Positions 26,501 to 34,202 of a DNA stretch of 64,000 nt are shown here, one piece after another (position 1 is the first letter of the stretch; every line of letters starts with the position of its first letter). Origin of the DNA: Marinomonas sargassi. GTDB lineage: Bacteria; Pseudomonadota; Gammaproteobacteria; Pseudomonadales; Marinomonadaceae. The stretch is taken from assembly GCF_025716875.1 (NCBI RefSeq), contig NZ_JAOVZB010000005.1, positions 124,001-188,000 of the forward strand. Reading direction: 5' to 3'. The notes under the pieces were generated by a model. It was given only the letters and a program-made list of their open reading frames with translations. It did not search any database and was not told the DNA's origin. The position numbers and the translations under genes were made by a program.

Positions 26501-27004
26501 GAATGCCTGAATATGCTGCCACACTGCCCATTCGATCCAGATATTTTCCTTTTAGACGTTACCATGCCGGGAATGAATGGCTGGGAGCTTGCAGAGCAGC
26601 TGAGAAAGCTTTACCCCAAGTCCAGCATTATCATGATATCCGCGAATGCCAACACTGTATCCCCATTGGATAAAAACCCCAGTAATGGCTATCTAATCAA
26701 ACCTCTAAAGCACAATGATTTGTTCAATAAGATTCAACAATGTACAGGCATTCGCTGGTGCTTTTCAGATGATCAACATGGCGAGCTATCAACCACACAG
26801 AAAAAAGAACACGACAACAACCTAGAGCTGCCTAGAACAGAAGACATAAACGAACTCATTGGTCTGGCGAAAATAGGTCACCTAAATGCCATTAGGAAAA
26901 AGATCGAATCAATGAAACCTTTTCCTCAATCTAAGGAAATACAGTCACTGTCAAGCCAATTCCAATTTCAGCAAGTAGTAGAAAAACTGGAGGAAATGCT
27001 ATGA
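23585..27004 (+). CDS. NCS1 transporter-hybrid histidine kinase fusion
   Basis: 1139 residues in one uninterrupted frame. Residues ~35-490 are a transporter-like region of the NCS1 (purine/cytosine permease) fold with 11-12 hydrophobic segments. Residues 510-547 hold a Cys-rich motif (CSIC, then ICP, CSLCC, CGDMC) that could bind metal. Two more membrane helices follow (about 575-595 and 620-642), then a coiled coil. The histidine kinase has its H-box at GISHELRSPLNAI (His698) and N, G1 and G2 boxes in NLLSNAVKY, DTGEGI and GTGLGLTI. A receiver carries Asp991 in LLDVTMPGMNG. The layout recalls CbrA, where an SLC5 transporter is fused to a kinase, but with a different transporter family. Likely senses or transports a nitrogenous ring compound or amide and signals to the regulator encoded next (ATGA overlap). 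Confidence 0.9.
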   Translation: MSKAPQDVFRVRRHYNQWVANQTLEDYALRFTAKSARRWSIFKVAMTALGAISFLALEAIGGAITLSHGFSNAMAAIIVVSLIIFLTGIPIAYYSAKHGIDIDLLTRGAGFGYIGSTVTSLIYASFTFIFFALEASILALALELTLNINVSIGYIISSVIVIPIVTHGITLINRFQVWSQPLWLVLQILPLLCIAFQYEEAIALWVNYEPDQNPLSTELETDLSISQSSFSLLAFGAASAVLFSLIAQIGEQVDFLRFLPEQDKNNKKAWWAAVISAGPGWVSFGFIKLLIGSFLAVLCIQYGLSSVQAEDPNQMYMLAFSYVTQSEQLSLLLLGVFVILSQIKINVTNAYAGSIAWSNFFSRLTYNHPGRVVWLVFNVIIAILLMELGIYRVLESILGGYAIVALAWIGSLVADLVINKPLGLRPQKMEFKRAHLYDINPVGMGSMIGASIIGFICHSGLLGVELQALSSYVALSLTFILSPLLAWLTKGKYYLARPEVIFNSVEEIRCSICHYHFEQEDMTICPAYSGNICSLCCSLDVRCGDMCKTRSRLSEQFVDAFGRLLPTSWLQKVNTRMGHFLWLFLLNSMVIAGVLFLVYGQILLEEKHINNAIFDASISSALINVFLILLIVFGVVAWMFSLARESRQIAHKETEKQTMRLQEEVKAHHKTDLELQKAKELAEAANLAKSRYLTGISHELRSPLNAIMGYAQLLENAQDIPFHRQGALSTIKHSSEHLTDIIEGLLDISSIEAGTLHIERNDVQLNELLDQLVSMFSMQAKGKNIAFHYEKLTPIPNTVHADQKRLRQVLINLLSNAVKYTHTGSVTFTVSYRNQVMKFKVIDTGEGIEKDALEKIFLPFKRIIKPGQPFIAGTGLGLTITRLLIDIMGGDLKVTSRPNLGSEFSVSFMLSSIDLSYQENRELKAQTEKNILGYYGKKQYIFTVDDDPTQRSLLSELLVPIGFDVFIANSGIECLNMLPHCPFDPDIFLLDVTMPGMNGWELAEQLRKLYPKSSIIMISANANTVSPLDKNPSNGYLIKPLKHNDLFNKIQQCTGIRWCFSDDQHGELSTTQKKEHDNNLELPRTEDINELIGLAKIGHLNAIRKKIESMKPFPQSKEIQSLSSQFQFQQVVEKLEEML

Positions 27005-27930
27005 CCTCTGCTCAACAGAAAAAAGACCTCGTTCTTGTAGTCGATGACTCTCCTGATTCTTTAGGCATGATAAACGACACACTAGATGAAGCAGGTCTTA
27101 CTGTGTTAGTCGCATTAGAGGGTAACCAAGCATTGAATATTACCCGCAGTATTACACCCGACATCATACTAATGGATGCTTTAATGCCGGGAATGGATGG
27201 TTTTGAGACCTGCCGTCAACTTAAAGCTCAGGCAAATCTCGAACATATCCCCATCATTTTCATGACTGGGTTGAGCGATACGGATAGCATTTTAAATGGC
27301 TTTGCAGCAGGCGGTGTCGACTACATACAAAAGCCAGTCAACAGCTCCGAGTTGCTGGTGAGGATTCAAGCACACCTCAGGAATGCCCGTCTTACTCAAA
27401 GTGCGCGACTGGCACTAGACGCATCAGGACAATTTCTCATCACTAGCAGTGAACAAGGTGAATTCAAATGGGCCACCCCTCAAGCCTACCAACTTCTTAG
27501 CGATGCAGGGGTAAGTGAGGATTGGTTAAAAGCCAATCTAAAAACGGAATTGGCTCCTTTCTTTTCAAGAAATTTTAATAGAAATAAAAACCTGAAATTA
27601 CAACAAGGTGATAAGACCATTGAATTGCACTTTATCAGCCAAGACAGCAAGGATGATTACTTATTCAAAATTGTCGATTTAGCATCACCCCAAGAAGAGC
27701 CAATTCTGAAAGACGCTTTTCACCTCACCACTCGAGAGGCTGAAGTACTCACTTGGATCGCTAGAGGTAAAAGTAATGCCGAAATTGCCATAATACTGAG
27801 CATCAGCCCGCACACTATTAATGCGCACCTTGCGCAAATATTTAAAAAACTCAATGTAGAAAATCGCACCAGTGCCGCGATTACCGCACTGGATAAAATA
27901 CGCAGTATTTCTGCAGCTCATCAGGTTTAA
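27001..27930 (+). CDS. response regulator, receiver plus LuxR-type DNA-binding domain
   Basis: 309 residues. The receiver spans about 10-125, with acidic pocket VVDDS and phosphoacceptor Asp59 in LMDALMPGMDG. A middle region of about 100 residues, beta-rich and unrecognised, links it to a C-terminal LuxR/FixJ helix-turn-helix (about 238-298; LTTREAEVLTWIARGKSN, then INAHLAQIFKKLNV). It overlaps the kinase gene by four bases (ATGA), so the two are translationally coupled and almost certainly partners. Its targets are probably the divergent amide operon and/or the downstream ABC operon, by position only. The middle region makes it longer than typical NarL-type regulators (~210). Confidence 0.9.
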   Translation: MTSAQQKKDLVLVVDDSPDSLGMINDTLDEAGLTVLVALEGNQALNITRSITPDIILMDALMPGMDGFETCRQLKAQANLEHIPIIFMTGLSDTDSILNGFAAGGVDYIQKPVNSSELLVRIQAHLRNARLTQSARLALDASGQFLITSSEQGEFKWATPQAYQLLSDAGVSEDWLKANLKTELAPFFSRNFNRNKNLKLQQGDKTIELHFISQDSKDDYLFKIVDLASPQEEPILKDAFHLTTREAEVLTWIARGKSNAEIAIILSISPHTINAHLAQIFKKLNVENRTSAAITALDKIRSISAAHQV

Positions 27931-28011
27931 ATCGAGGTGCTCTCTATGTATCTATTCATAACGGTGAGAGCTCTCTGTTTCAACTATGAAATATCTAATT
28001 AATTTTCTATC

Positions 28012-28027
28012 TGGCACATCAATTGCT
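28012..28027 (+). promoter_or_regulatory. sigma-54 (RpoN) promoter of the peptide-type ABC operon
   Basis: TGGCACATCAATTGCT is an exact match to TGGCAC-N5-TTGCW, with the -24 GG and -12 GC correctly spaced. It lies about 200 bases before the ATG of the solute-binding gene in a 300-base gene-free stretch. RpoN-dependent transcription, often under nitrogen control through an NtrC-type activator, is implied. No clear NtrC dyad was seen upstream. Confidence 0.75.
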
Positions 28028-28237
28028 CTAGATAAACAGGTGGAGTAGACACTTTTTCTGACACTCTCCCCACACCTATTAATTAGCGCTATGAAGATAT
28101 CCCGAAAACTAGGACATGCTACTCCTTTGAGTTACGGCTAAACGAAGAAGTAGCGATCAATACAAGGCTTGGAAGCTTACCCTGCAAGCACAGTGTTTTA
28201 ACGCAACTTGAATTTTTATCCTGAAGGAGAACGTTTC

Positions 28238-29866
28238 ATGCTCAGCTCATTAAAGAAAAAAGTTCCGCACAAAATAAAACTCTACGGTCTTATCACCTTA
28301 TCTATAGCCAGCTTACTCGCCCCCCAAGTTAAGGCCGATACAAGACAAGAAACACTCATTGTTCTGTCTGGGGCTAGCATTAACAGCCTAGATATACATA
28401 GAACAGGCACCAACCGCCCTAGCTATCAAGTGGCCGTCAACATGTACGACCGACTTGTCTCGTTTGGCATAAAAGAAAGTGCTAACGGCAGCTTAAAATA
28501 TGACTCAAGCACCATCAAGCCAGAATTGGCAGAGAGCTGGGAATTAGTAGATGATGGTATGAGCTACCTCTTCCACATTCGTAAAGATGCCACCTTTTGG
28601 GATGGCTCACCTGTTACAGCAGACGATGTTAAATGGTCTTTTGATCGTGCTATCAGCTTAGGAGGCTTCCCAACCGTACAAATGAAAGCTGGCGGCTTAA
28701 CATCCCCAGAGCAATTTGTTGTCGTCGATAAACACACTTTTAAAGTCAAAATGTTTAAACCAAGCAAACTGACGCTTCCAGATTTGGCCGTTCCCATCCC
28801 TATGGTGATCAACTCAACGCTGGCTAAAAAGCACGCCACTAAAGACGACCCTTGGGCAACAGAATACCTGCATAAAACACCGGCAGGTGGTGGCGCATAC
28901 ATGTTAGAACGCTGGGTTCCAGGCCAGCAATTGGTTTATAAGCGCTTTGACGATTGGAAAAGTGGTGACCTACCTAAAATGAAGCGTGTCATTGTCCGCG
29001 AAGTACCAAGCTCTGCAACACGAAGAGCTTTGATTGAAAGAGGCGATGCGGATGTCGCATTAGGTCTTCCTTCTAAAGACGTTAAAGAATTAATGAGCTA
29101 TCCGTCATTAAAAGTGTCAAGTTCGACCATAGACAACACCATTCATGCTCTTGGTTTAAATATGAATTTTGAACCCTTTAGCAAAACCAAAGTTCGCCAA
29201 GCTATTGCTTATGCCATCCCTTATCAAGAAATCTTTGATGTAGCAGCGTATGGAATGGGTAAGCCAATGTGGGGGCGCGACACTGAAAAAGCGACATCCA
29301 TTCTTTGGCCTCAACCTTTCCCTTACAACACTAATCTAGAAAAAGCGAAAAGCTTACTCGCTGAAGCAGGCTACCCTAATGGTTTTGAAGTGCCTATTTC
29401 GATCAACTTAGGTTTTTCTCAATGGACAGAACCTACTGCACTCTTAATCCAAGAAAACTTGAAAGCCATTGGTATCTCCGCACCTGTTAATAAAATTCCG
29501 GGCGCTAGTTGGAGAACCAAAGCATTGGTGGAAAAAGGTTTAGAGCTGCATCTTAAAAACTTTGGTGGCTGGTTAAATTACCCAGATTATTACTTCTTCT
29601 GGGCTTATATCAAAGGGCATTTGTTTAACTCAATGAACTACGATAACCCTGAGATCAAATCCTTGGTAGATAGCTCGTTACACATGGAGGTTACCGACTC
29701 TCAATACGACACTAACGTAAAACGTCTTATTGATATTGCTACAGATGAAGTACCTATGATCCCTCTGTGGCAACCTTCTCTTGATGTTGTTATGAAGAGC
29801 AATGTCTCTGGCTATGTAAACTGGTTCCATCGCCAACTTGATATCCGAGCTTTCTCTAAGGAGTAG
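28238..29866 (+). CDS. ABC transporter solute-binding protein, family 5 (peptide/nickel type)
   Basis: 542 residues from ATG 28238, which has GGAG nine bases upstream; an in-frame TTG at 28208 lacks a site. A signal peptide (core LYGLITLSIASLLA, cleavage near VKA-DT) precedes a family 5 binding protein: LAESWELVDDGMSYLFHIRK, FWDGSPVTADDVKWSFDRA and FSKTKVRQAIAYAI are the standard conserved stretches. These proteins bind di- and oligopeptides, nickel complexes, or other small organic molecules. First gene of a four-gene ABC operon behind a sigma-54 promoter. Ligand not predictable; a nitrogen source is likely from the promoter type. Confidence 0.9.
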   Translation: MLSSLKKKVPHKIKLYGLITLSIASLLAPQVKADTRQETLIVLSGASINSLDIHRTGTNRPSYQVAVNMYDRLVSFGIKESANGSLKYDSSTIKPELAESWELVDDGMSYLFHIRKDATFWDGSPVTADDVKWSFDRAISLGGFPTVQMKAGGLTSPEQFVVVDKHTFKVKMFKPSKLTLPDLAVPIPMVINSTLAKKHATKDDPWATEYLHKTPAGGGAYMLERWVPGQQLVYKRFDDWKSGDLPKMKRVIVREVPSSATRRALIERGDADVALGLPSKDVKELMSYPSLKVSSSTIDNTIHALGLNMNFEPFSKTKVRQAIAYAIPYQEIFDVAAYGMGKPMWGRDTEKATSILWPQPFPYNTNLEKAKSLLAEAGYPNGFEVPISINLGFSQWTEPTALLIQENLKAIGISAPVNKIPGASWRTKALVEKGLELHLKNFGGWLNYPDYYFFWAYIKGHLFNSMNYDNPEIKSLVDSSLHMEVTDSQYDTNVKRLIDIATDEVPMIPLWQPSLDVVMKSNVSGYVNWFHRQLDIRAFSKE

Positions 29867-29871
29867 TAAAC

Positions 29872-30897
29872 ATGCTCTACGATAAAGGTCTATTGATACT
29901 GAAGCGTGTAATGCTTGCCATTCCAACCTTCTTTGGTGTCATGGTCATATCGTTTTGCCTAACAAGAACACTGCCGGGTGATCCGGCAGTGTATTTTGCT
30001 GGCGTATTAGCAGACGAGGCTTCCATTCAACAAGTGCGAGAACAACTAGGTTTGGATCGCTCTCTACCCTATCAATTTCTGGCCTATTGCCAAAACATAT
30101 TACAAGGGGATTTCGGTCGTAGTTTAAGTACAGGACAAGATGTCTTGGATGAAATAAGAACCCGTCTCCCTGCCTCCTTAGAATTAACTTTACTAGGGTT
30201 ATTTTTCGCATTGATCACGGCGATTCCGTTGGGGATTATTGCCGCTCTAAAGCCCAATTCGTGGGTAGATCATGTATGCCGCATTCTTGTTACCTGTGGA
30301 GCCTCAACGCCCATATTTTTTAGTGGGCTATTTTTAATGTTCGTCTTTTATTATCTATTGGGCTGGGCACCCTCCCCCATTGGGCGACTCGATTTTATTT
30401 ACCTAGAGCCTTTACATATCACAGGTTTTTATACGATAGACGCTTTGTTAGTGGGTGACTTGGAAACCTTTAAAGCTGCTTTTTCACAGCTTATTTTACC
30501 CTCTACAACACTCGCACTATGTGCTTTAGCACCAATTGCCAGAATGACACGTTCGTCTATGCTGACATCACTGGAGAGTGAATATGTAAAAGCCGCTAAA
30601 GCCAACGGCATTCCCGCCAAAAAAAGAGTTTATCTTTACGCTTTACAGAACGCCTCTCTCCCTCTATTAACAGTAATTGGGTTAGTGTTTGGTTTTTTAC
30701 TCGGTGGCAATGTCTTGGTAGAAAAAGTCTATTCATGGCCCGGTGTCGGAAGCTTTGCGATTGAAGCGCTTATTGCCTCAGATTATGCCGCTGTTCAAGG
30801 CTTTGTTCTGATTATGGCAATCCTATTTGTGTCTCTTAACCTCTTGATTGACATCTTCTACACCCTACTTGACCCGAGGATGGGACGTAATGAATAA
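29872..30897 (+). CDS. ABC transporter permease, DppB type
   Basis: 341 residues, about six membrane helices. The N-terminal region with RTLPGDPAVYFAG and LGLDRSLPYQFLAY and the coupling loop ARMTRSSMLTSLESEYVKAAKANG identify the DppB/OppB permease family. The C-terminal LDPRMG ending is also typical. Begins 5 bases after the binding protein and overlaps the next permease by 8 bases, so expression is tightly coupled. Inner-membrane subunit pairing with the DppC-type permease. Confidence 0.92.
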   Translation: MLYDKGLLILKRVMLAIPTFFGVMVISFCLTRTLPGDPAVYFAGVLADEASIQQVREQLGLDRSLPYQFLAYCQNILQGDFGRSLSTGQDVLDEIRTRLPASLELTLLGLFFALITAIPLGIIAALKPNSWVDHVCRILVTCGASTPIFFSGLFLMFVFYYLLGWAPSPIGRLDFIYLEPLHITGFYTIDALLVGDLETFKAAFSQLILPSTTLALCALAPIARMTRSSMLTSLESEYVKAAKANGIPAKKRVYLYALQNASLPLLTVIGLVFGFLLGGNVLVEKVYSWPGVGSFAIEALIASDYAAVQGFVLIMAILFVSLNLLIDIFYTLLDPRMGRNE

Positions 30898-31756
30898 CAC
30901 TTTTGAAACCCAAGAAAGTTTTGCTCAAAGATTATGGTTTACTGCCAATCAAAACATATTATCCCTAGTTTCATTAGCCTTATTTGGTCTCTATATTTTG
31001 ATAGGCTTAACTAGTCCCTATTGGATTCCATTTGATCCCCTAGAAACCAATACTTCAATTGCCCTACAAGGCCCTAATAGCCAACACTGGTTTGGAACCG
31101 ACCACCTAGGCAGAGATGTCTTCTCTCGGGTAATGATAGCGACACGCTTAGATTTAGGAATTGCGGTTAGCGCTGTCGCCATCAGTTTTATTATAGGAAC
31201 AGCACTGGGCAGTATCGCTGCCTACTATGGTGGTTGGTATGAACGACTCATTGGACGATTAGCAGACATAGTGTTGGCCTTTCCACTATTCGTGCTGGCT
31301 ATGGGAATTGTCGCCGTATTAGGGAATTCATTGATTAATGTTATTTATGCCACCGCTATCATCAACATACCTTTTTATATCCGCATAGCACGGGCTGAAG
31401 TCAGCTTACAAAGAGATCGCCAATATGTTCAGGCGGCACTTTTATCTGGTAATAGCCACTTGAGAACGCTATTTTTTCATATTTTACCCAACTGTCTACC
31501 CAACCTAGTGGTTCAAATCTCCATCAATATGGGGTGGGCTATTCTAAATGCTGCAGGACTGTCTTTTATTGGCCTAGGGGTGAGACCACCCGCTGCCGAA
31601 TGGGGAATATTAGTCGCCGAAGGCGCCGACTATATTATTTCTGGTCAATGGTGGTTAGTTCTTTTTCCCGGCTTCTTCCTCATGCTCGCTGTCTTCACCT
31701 TTAACTTAGTGGGCGATACGTTACGCGACCTTGTTGACCCACAAAAAAGGAAGTAA
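30890..31756 (+). CDS. ABC transporter permease, DppC type
   Basis: 288 residues from ATG 30890; an in-frame TTG at 30848 lies deep inside the upstream gene. About six membrane helices with the family segments HWFGTDHLGRDVFSRVM and the coupling loop with RIARAEVSLQRDRQYVQAAL. The C-terminal GDTLRDLVDPQKRK is standard. The ATGAATAA overlap with the preceding stop indicates translational coupling. Forms the channel with the DppB-type subunit. Confidence 0.92.
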   Translation: MNNTFETQESFAQRLWFTANQNILSLVSLALFGLYILIGLTSPYWIPFDPLETNTSIALQGPNSQHWFGTDHLGRDVFSRVMIATRLDLGIAVSAVAISFIIGTALGSIAAYYGGWYERLIGRLADIVLAFPLFVLAMGIVAVLGNSLINVIYATAIINIPFYIRIARAEVSLQRDRQYVQAALLSGNSHLRTLFFHILPNCLPNLVVQISINMGWAILNAAGLSFIGLGVRPPAAEWGILVAEGADYIISGQWWLVLFPGFFLMLAVFTFNLVGDTLRDLVDPQKRK

Positions 31757-31758
31757 GT

Positions 31759-33444
31759 ATGGATAAGCAACCTTTGCTCAGTATTAAAAACTTGGCGATT
31801 GATTTTGAAACTCGACGGGGCACAGTACGAGCCGTTCGAGATGTTAGCTTCCATTTAAACAGGGGAGAAGTTTTAGCCTTGGTAGGCGAAAGTGGCAGTG
31901 GTAAATCAGTTACTGCTTATAGCATTCTTAACTTACTCGACAAAAATGGCCGACTCGCTGAAGGTGAAATTTTTTATAATGGCATGTCACTGCATAATGC
32001 CAATAAAAAGCAGTTAGAAGAAGTTCGGGGCAGAGAGATTGCGATGATTTTTCAAAATCCCATGTCGACCCTGAATCCCATCCGTAAAGTGGGTCAGCAC
32101 TTACGAGATATGCTAAAAACCCATGGTTACGCAAACTGGTCAAATTTAGAAGCAGAAATCGAGAAGCTATTGCATCAGGTGGAAATTTTCGATGTGGACA
32201 GAGTAAAAAACGCTTATCCCTTTGAACTCAGTGGCGGTATGTGTCAAAGAGTCATGATAGCCCTAGCGTTAGCTTGCAGATCACAATTGCTCATTGCTGA
32301 CGAACCTACCACAGGGCTAGATGTTACGACACAAAAATCCATTATGGATTTAGTCCACAACCTCGCCAAAGAAGGAGACTTGGCAGTCATACTCATTACT
32401 CATGACCTAGGTTTAGCCGCCAAATATTGTGATAAATTCGTAGTAATGGAAAAAGGCCTAGTAGTCGAGCAAAATCCAAGAAGCCACTTCTTCGCTGATG
32501 CAGCGCACCCTTATACTCAAAAACTACTCCTAGCAACACCTTCAAAAGATGCATCATTGAGCGAATTAACCTCCCACTCCCCTGACTATTTGCATTTACC
32601 TGAACCCAGTAAAGCCACAACCCCGCTATTGCAAGTAAAAGGCTTACGTAAGACTTACGGCAAACAAACGAACTTTCTATTTTCTTCGGCGACAGAAGAG
32701 TTTGTTGCTGTTGAAGATAGCCACTTCGAAATTTATTCTGGCGAATGTGTTGGACTCGTTGGGGGCTCAGGAAGCGGTAAATCGACCACATCACGAATGC
32801 TCAGCAGATTAGAGGATCCAACCTCTGGTCGTATCTTATTTGAAGGAACAGACATTACTGCCATCAGCAGCAAAGACTTTATTCGTCATCCTTTACGTAA
32901 GGACATACAAATGGTCTTTCAAGACCCGACAGGCTCGTTAAATCCAAGGCATTCAGTATTTGATCTAATCTCCGAACCTTTATTAAGACTCGGCGCCTAT
33001 AGAAGTAAGGAGGATTTAAACTCCAAAGTCGAAGAGTTAACACGACAAGTTGGTTTACCGTCTGAGTTTATTTACCGATTACCACACCAACTAAGTGGTG
33101 GACAGAAAGCGAGAGTAGGAATCGCTAGAGCCATTGCATTACAGCCCAAATTATTGATTCTTGATGAGCCTACATCGGCTTTAGATGTATCGGTGCAAGC
33201 CACCGTTTTACAGCTCTTAGAGACATTACGCAGGGAATTAGGGCTAAGTTATTTATTTATCAGCCATGATTTATATGTGGTTAAGATGCTAAGCCATCGA
33301 CTGCTGGTGATGCAAGAAGGGAAAATAGTAGAACAAGGAATGACAAAAGAAGTGATGAGTAACCCGCAGCACCCGTATACACAAGGTTTAATGGCGGCCA
33401 TTCCCGTTATAGAGAAAAAATCGCCAGCTCTTGCAGAGTTGTAA
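31759..33444 (+). CDS. ABC transporter ATP-binding protein, fused double ATPase (DppD-DppF)
   Basis: 561 residues made of two complete oligopeptide-type ATPase domains. Domain 1: Walker A GESGSGKS near residues 43-50, signature LSGGMCQRVMIALAL, Walker B LLIADEPTTGLD. Domain 2: Walker A GGSGSGKS near 335-342, signature LSGGQKARVGIARAI, Walker B LLILDEPTSALD. In the dpp system these are separate proteins; fused forms (GsiA/YejF type) are common in binding-protein family 5 systems. Starts 3 bases after the DppC stop. The last codons overlap a hairpin that also serves as a terminator for the converging chrR gene. Confidence 0.93.
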   Translation: MDKQPLLSIKNLAIDFETRRGTVRAVRDVSFHLNRGEVLALVGESGSGKSVTAYSILNLLDKNGRLAEGEIFYNGMSLHNANKKQLEEVRGREIAMIFQNPMSTLNPIRKVGQHLRDMLKTHGYANWSNLEAEIEKLLHQVEIFDVDRVKNAYPFELSGGMCQRVMIALALACRSQLLIADEPTTGLDVTTQKSIMDLVHNLAKEGDLAVILITHDLGLAAKYCDKFVVMEKGLVVEQNPRSHFFADAAHPYTQKLLLATPSKDASLSELTSHSPDYLHLPEPSKATTPLLQVKGLRKTYGKQTNFLFSSATEEFVAVEDSHFEIYSGECVGLVGGSGSGKSTTSRMLSRLEDPTSGRILFEGTDITAISSKDFIRHPLRKDIQMVFQDPTGSLNPRHSVFDLISEPLLRLGAYRSKEDLNSKVEELTRQVGLPSEFIYRLPHQLSGGQKARVGIARAIALQPKLLILDEPTSALDVSVQATVLQLLETLRRELGLSYLFISHDLYVVKMLSHRLLVMQEGKIVEQGMTKEVMSNPQHPYTQGLMAAIPVIEKKSPALAEL

Positions 33445-33463
33445 CCGCTGCAAGAGCTGGCGA
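33415..33463 (-). terminator. terminator of the sigma/chrR operon, inside the 3' end of the ABC ATPase gene
   Basis: 16-bp perfect stem, TCGCCAGCTCTTGCAG (33421-33436) and its complement (33448-33463), loop 11. Read on the minus strand the stem is followed by TTTTTT (33420-33415), so it terminates transcription coming from chrR. On the plus strand there is no T-run. The stop codon of the ABC gene lies in the loop. Confidence 0.8.
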
Positions 33464-33489
33464 GGTCAAACTTTAATGATAAAAGTTAA

Positions 33490-34197
33490 CTAACCTTCCG
33501 CGCGAGTGAAAGGGTGGTGACGTCGAATCAGCGGGTTCAGTAGACGTGTAAACCAGCCTGTAAACTCTATTGGAGCATCCAGTACCGTTAGACAGATGCA
33601 TTCCGCGTCTTTGGTCACAATCGGTTTATGTTTGTGGTTTGCGCCACGCTGTATAAAGTCCCCTTTTCGGTAAATGCCCGCTTCATCAGAGAAGGCACCT
33701 TCCAGCACTAGGGTAATTTCATCACCTGTGTGCGTATGGCTTGGCATGTGGGCACCTGCTTTTACTCTTGTTAAAGCAACTTGAGCACCGCCCTCTTCGT
33801 TATACAATGTGGCGATTTTGAACGAAGGCGACAAACGCGTCCAGCTCAACTGATCGTACGATTTCTTCACAAACTGACGTAAGCTTTTTGGTACGGAATA
33901 GTCTTCCAAGAAAGCATCCAGTTTAGATTCTGTCGACTCTTTAGGATGACTGTTATCAGACACGCGATCACTTTTTCTCAGCTTAGATAATAGGTTTTGT
34001 TTAAGGTCATCTAAGCGGCGAGGCTCCGTCGGCACATCATCAAATAAGTGAGATCCTAAGATTTCTAGCTTTCTTAATTGCTGCTGACATTCATGGCAGT
34101 GTTCAATATGAGTTGATACGCACAAGGCATGAGTTAAGGGTAAAGACCCTGCCGCGTAGTCAGTCAACATTTCAACAGATGGATGGTAGTGAGTCAT
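33490..34197 (-). CDS. chrR: ChrR-type cupin anti-sigma factor
   Basis: 235 residues. The N-terminal anti-sigma domain has the zinc ligands His5, His30, Cys34 and Cys37, with exactly the spacing known from Rhodobacter sphaeroides ChrR. The C-terminal cupin has His154, His156 and Glu160 in the SHTHTGDE motif and a later His in the HKHKP region. ChrR binds its ECF sigma factor and releases it upon singlet oxygen, in which the cupin takes part. It starts 5 bases after the sigma gene ends, on the same strand, and its transcription ends in a hairpin within the converging gene. Identification is strong. Confidence 0.93.
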   Translation of the reverse strand: MTHYHPSVEMLTDYAAGSLPLTHALCVSTHIEHCHECQQQLRKLEILGSHLFDDVPTEPRRLDDLKQNLLSKLRKSDRVSDNSHPKESTESKLDAFLEDYSVPKSLRQFVKKSYDQLSWTRLSPSFKIATLYNEEGGAQVALTRVKAGAHMPSHTHTGDEITLVLEGAFSDEAGIYRKGDFIQRGANHKHKPIVTKDAECICLTVLDAPIEFTGWFTRLLNPLIRRHHPFTRAEG

Positions 34198-34202
34198 AGG
34201 TA

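Noticed and set aside
23585-27004. Artificial fusion by sequencing error of a transporter and a kinase gene
   Set aside because: The frame is continuous, the linker has its own ordered Cys-rich motif and two helices, and the same type of layout is known from CbrA; a chance fusion would not give these. Read-level confirmation would still be useful.
27931-28237. Riboswitch in the leader of the peptide-type ABC operon
   Set aside because: No recognisable conserved core; the sigma-54 promoter explains regulation well enough.
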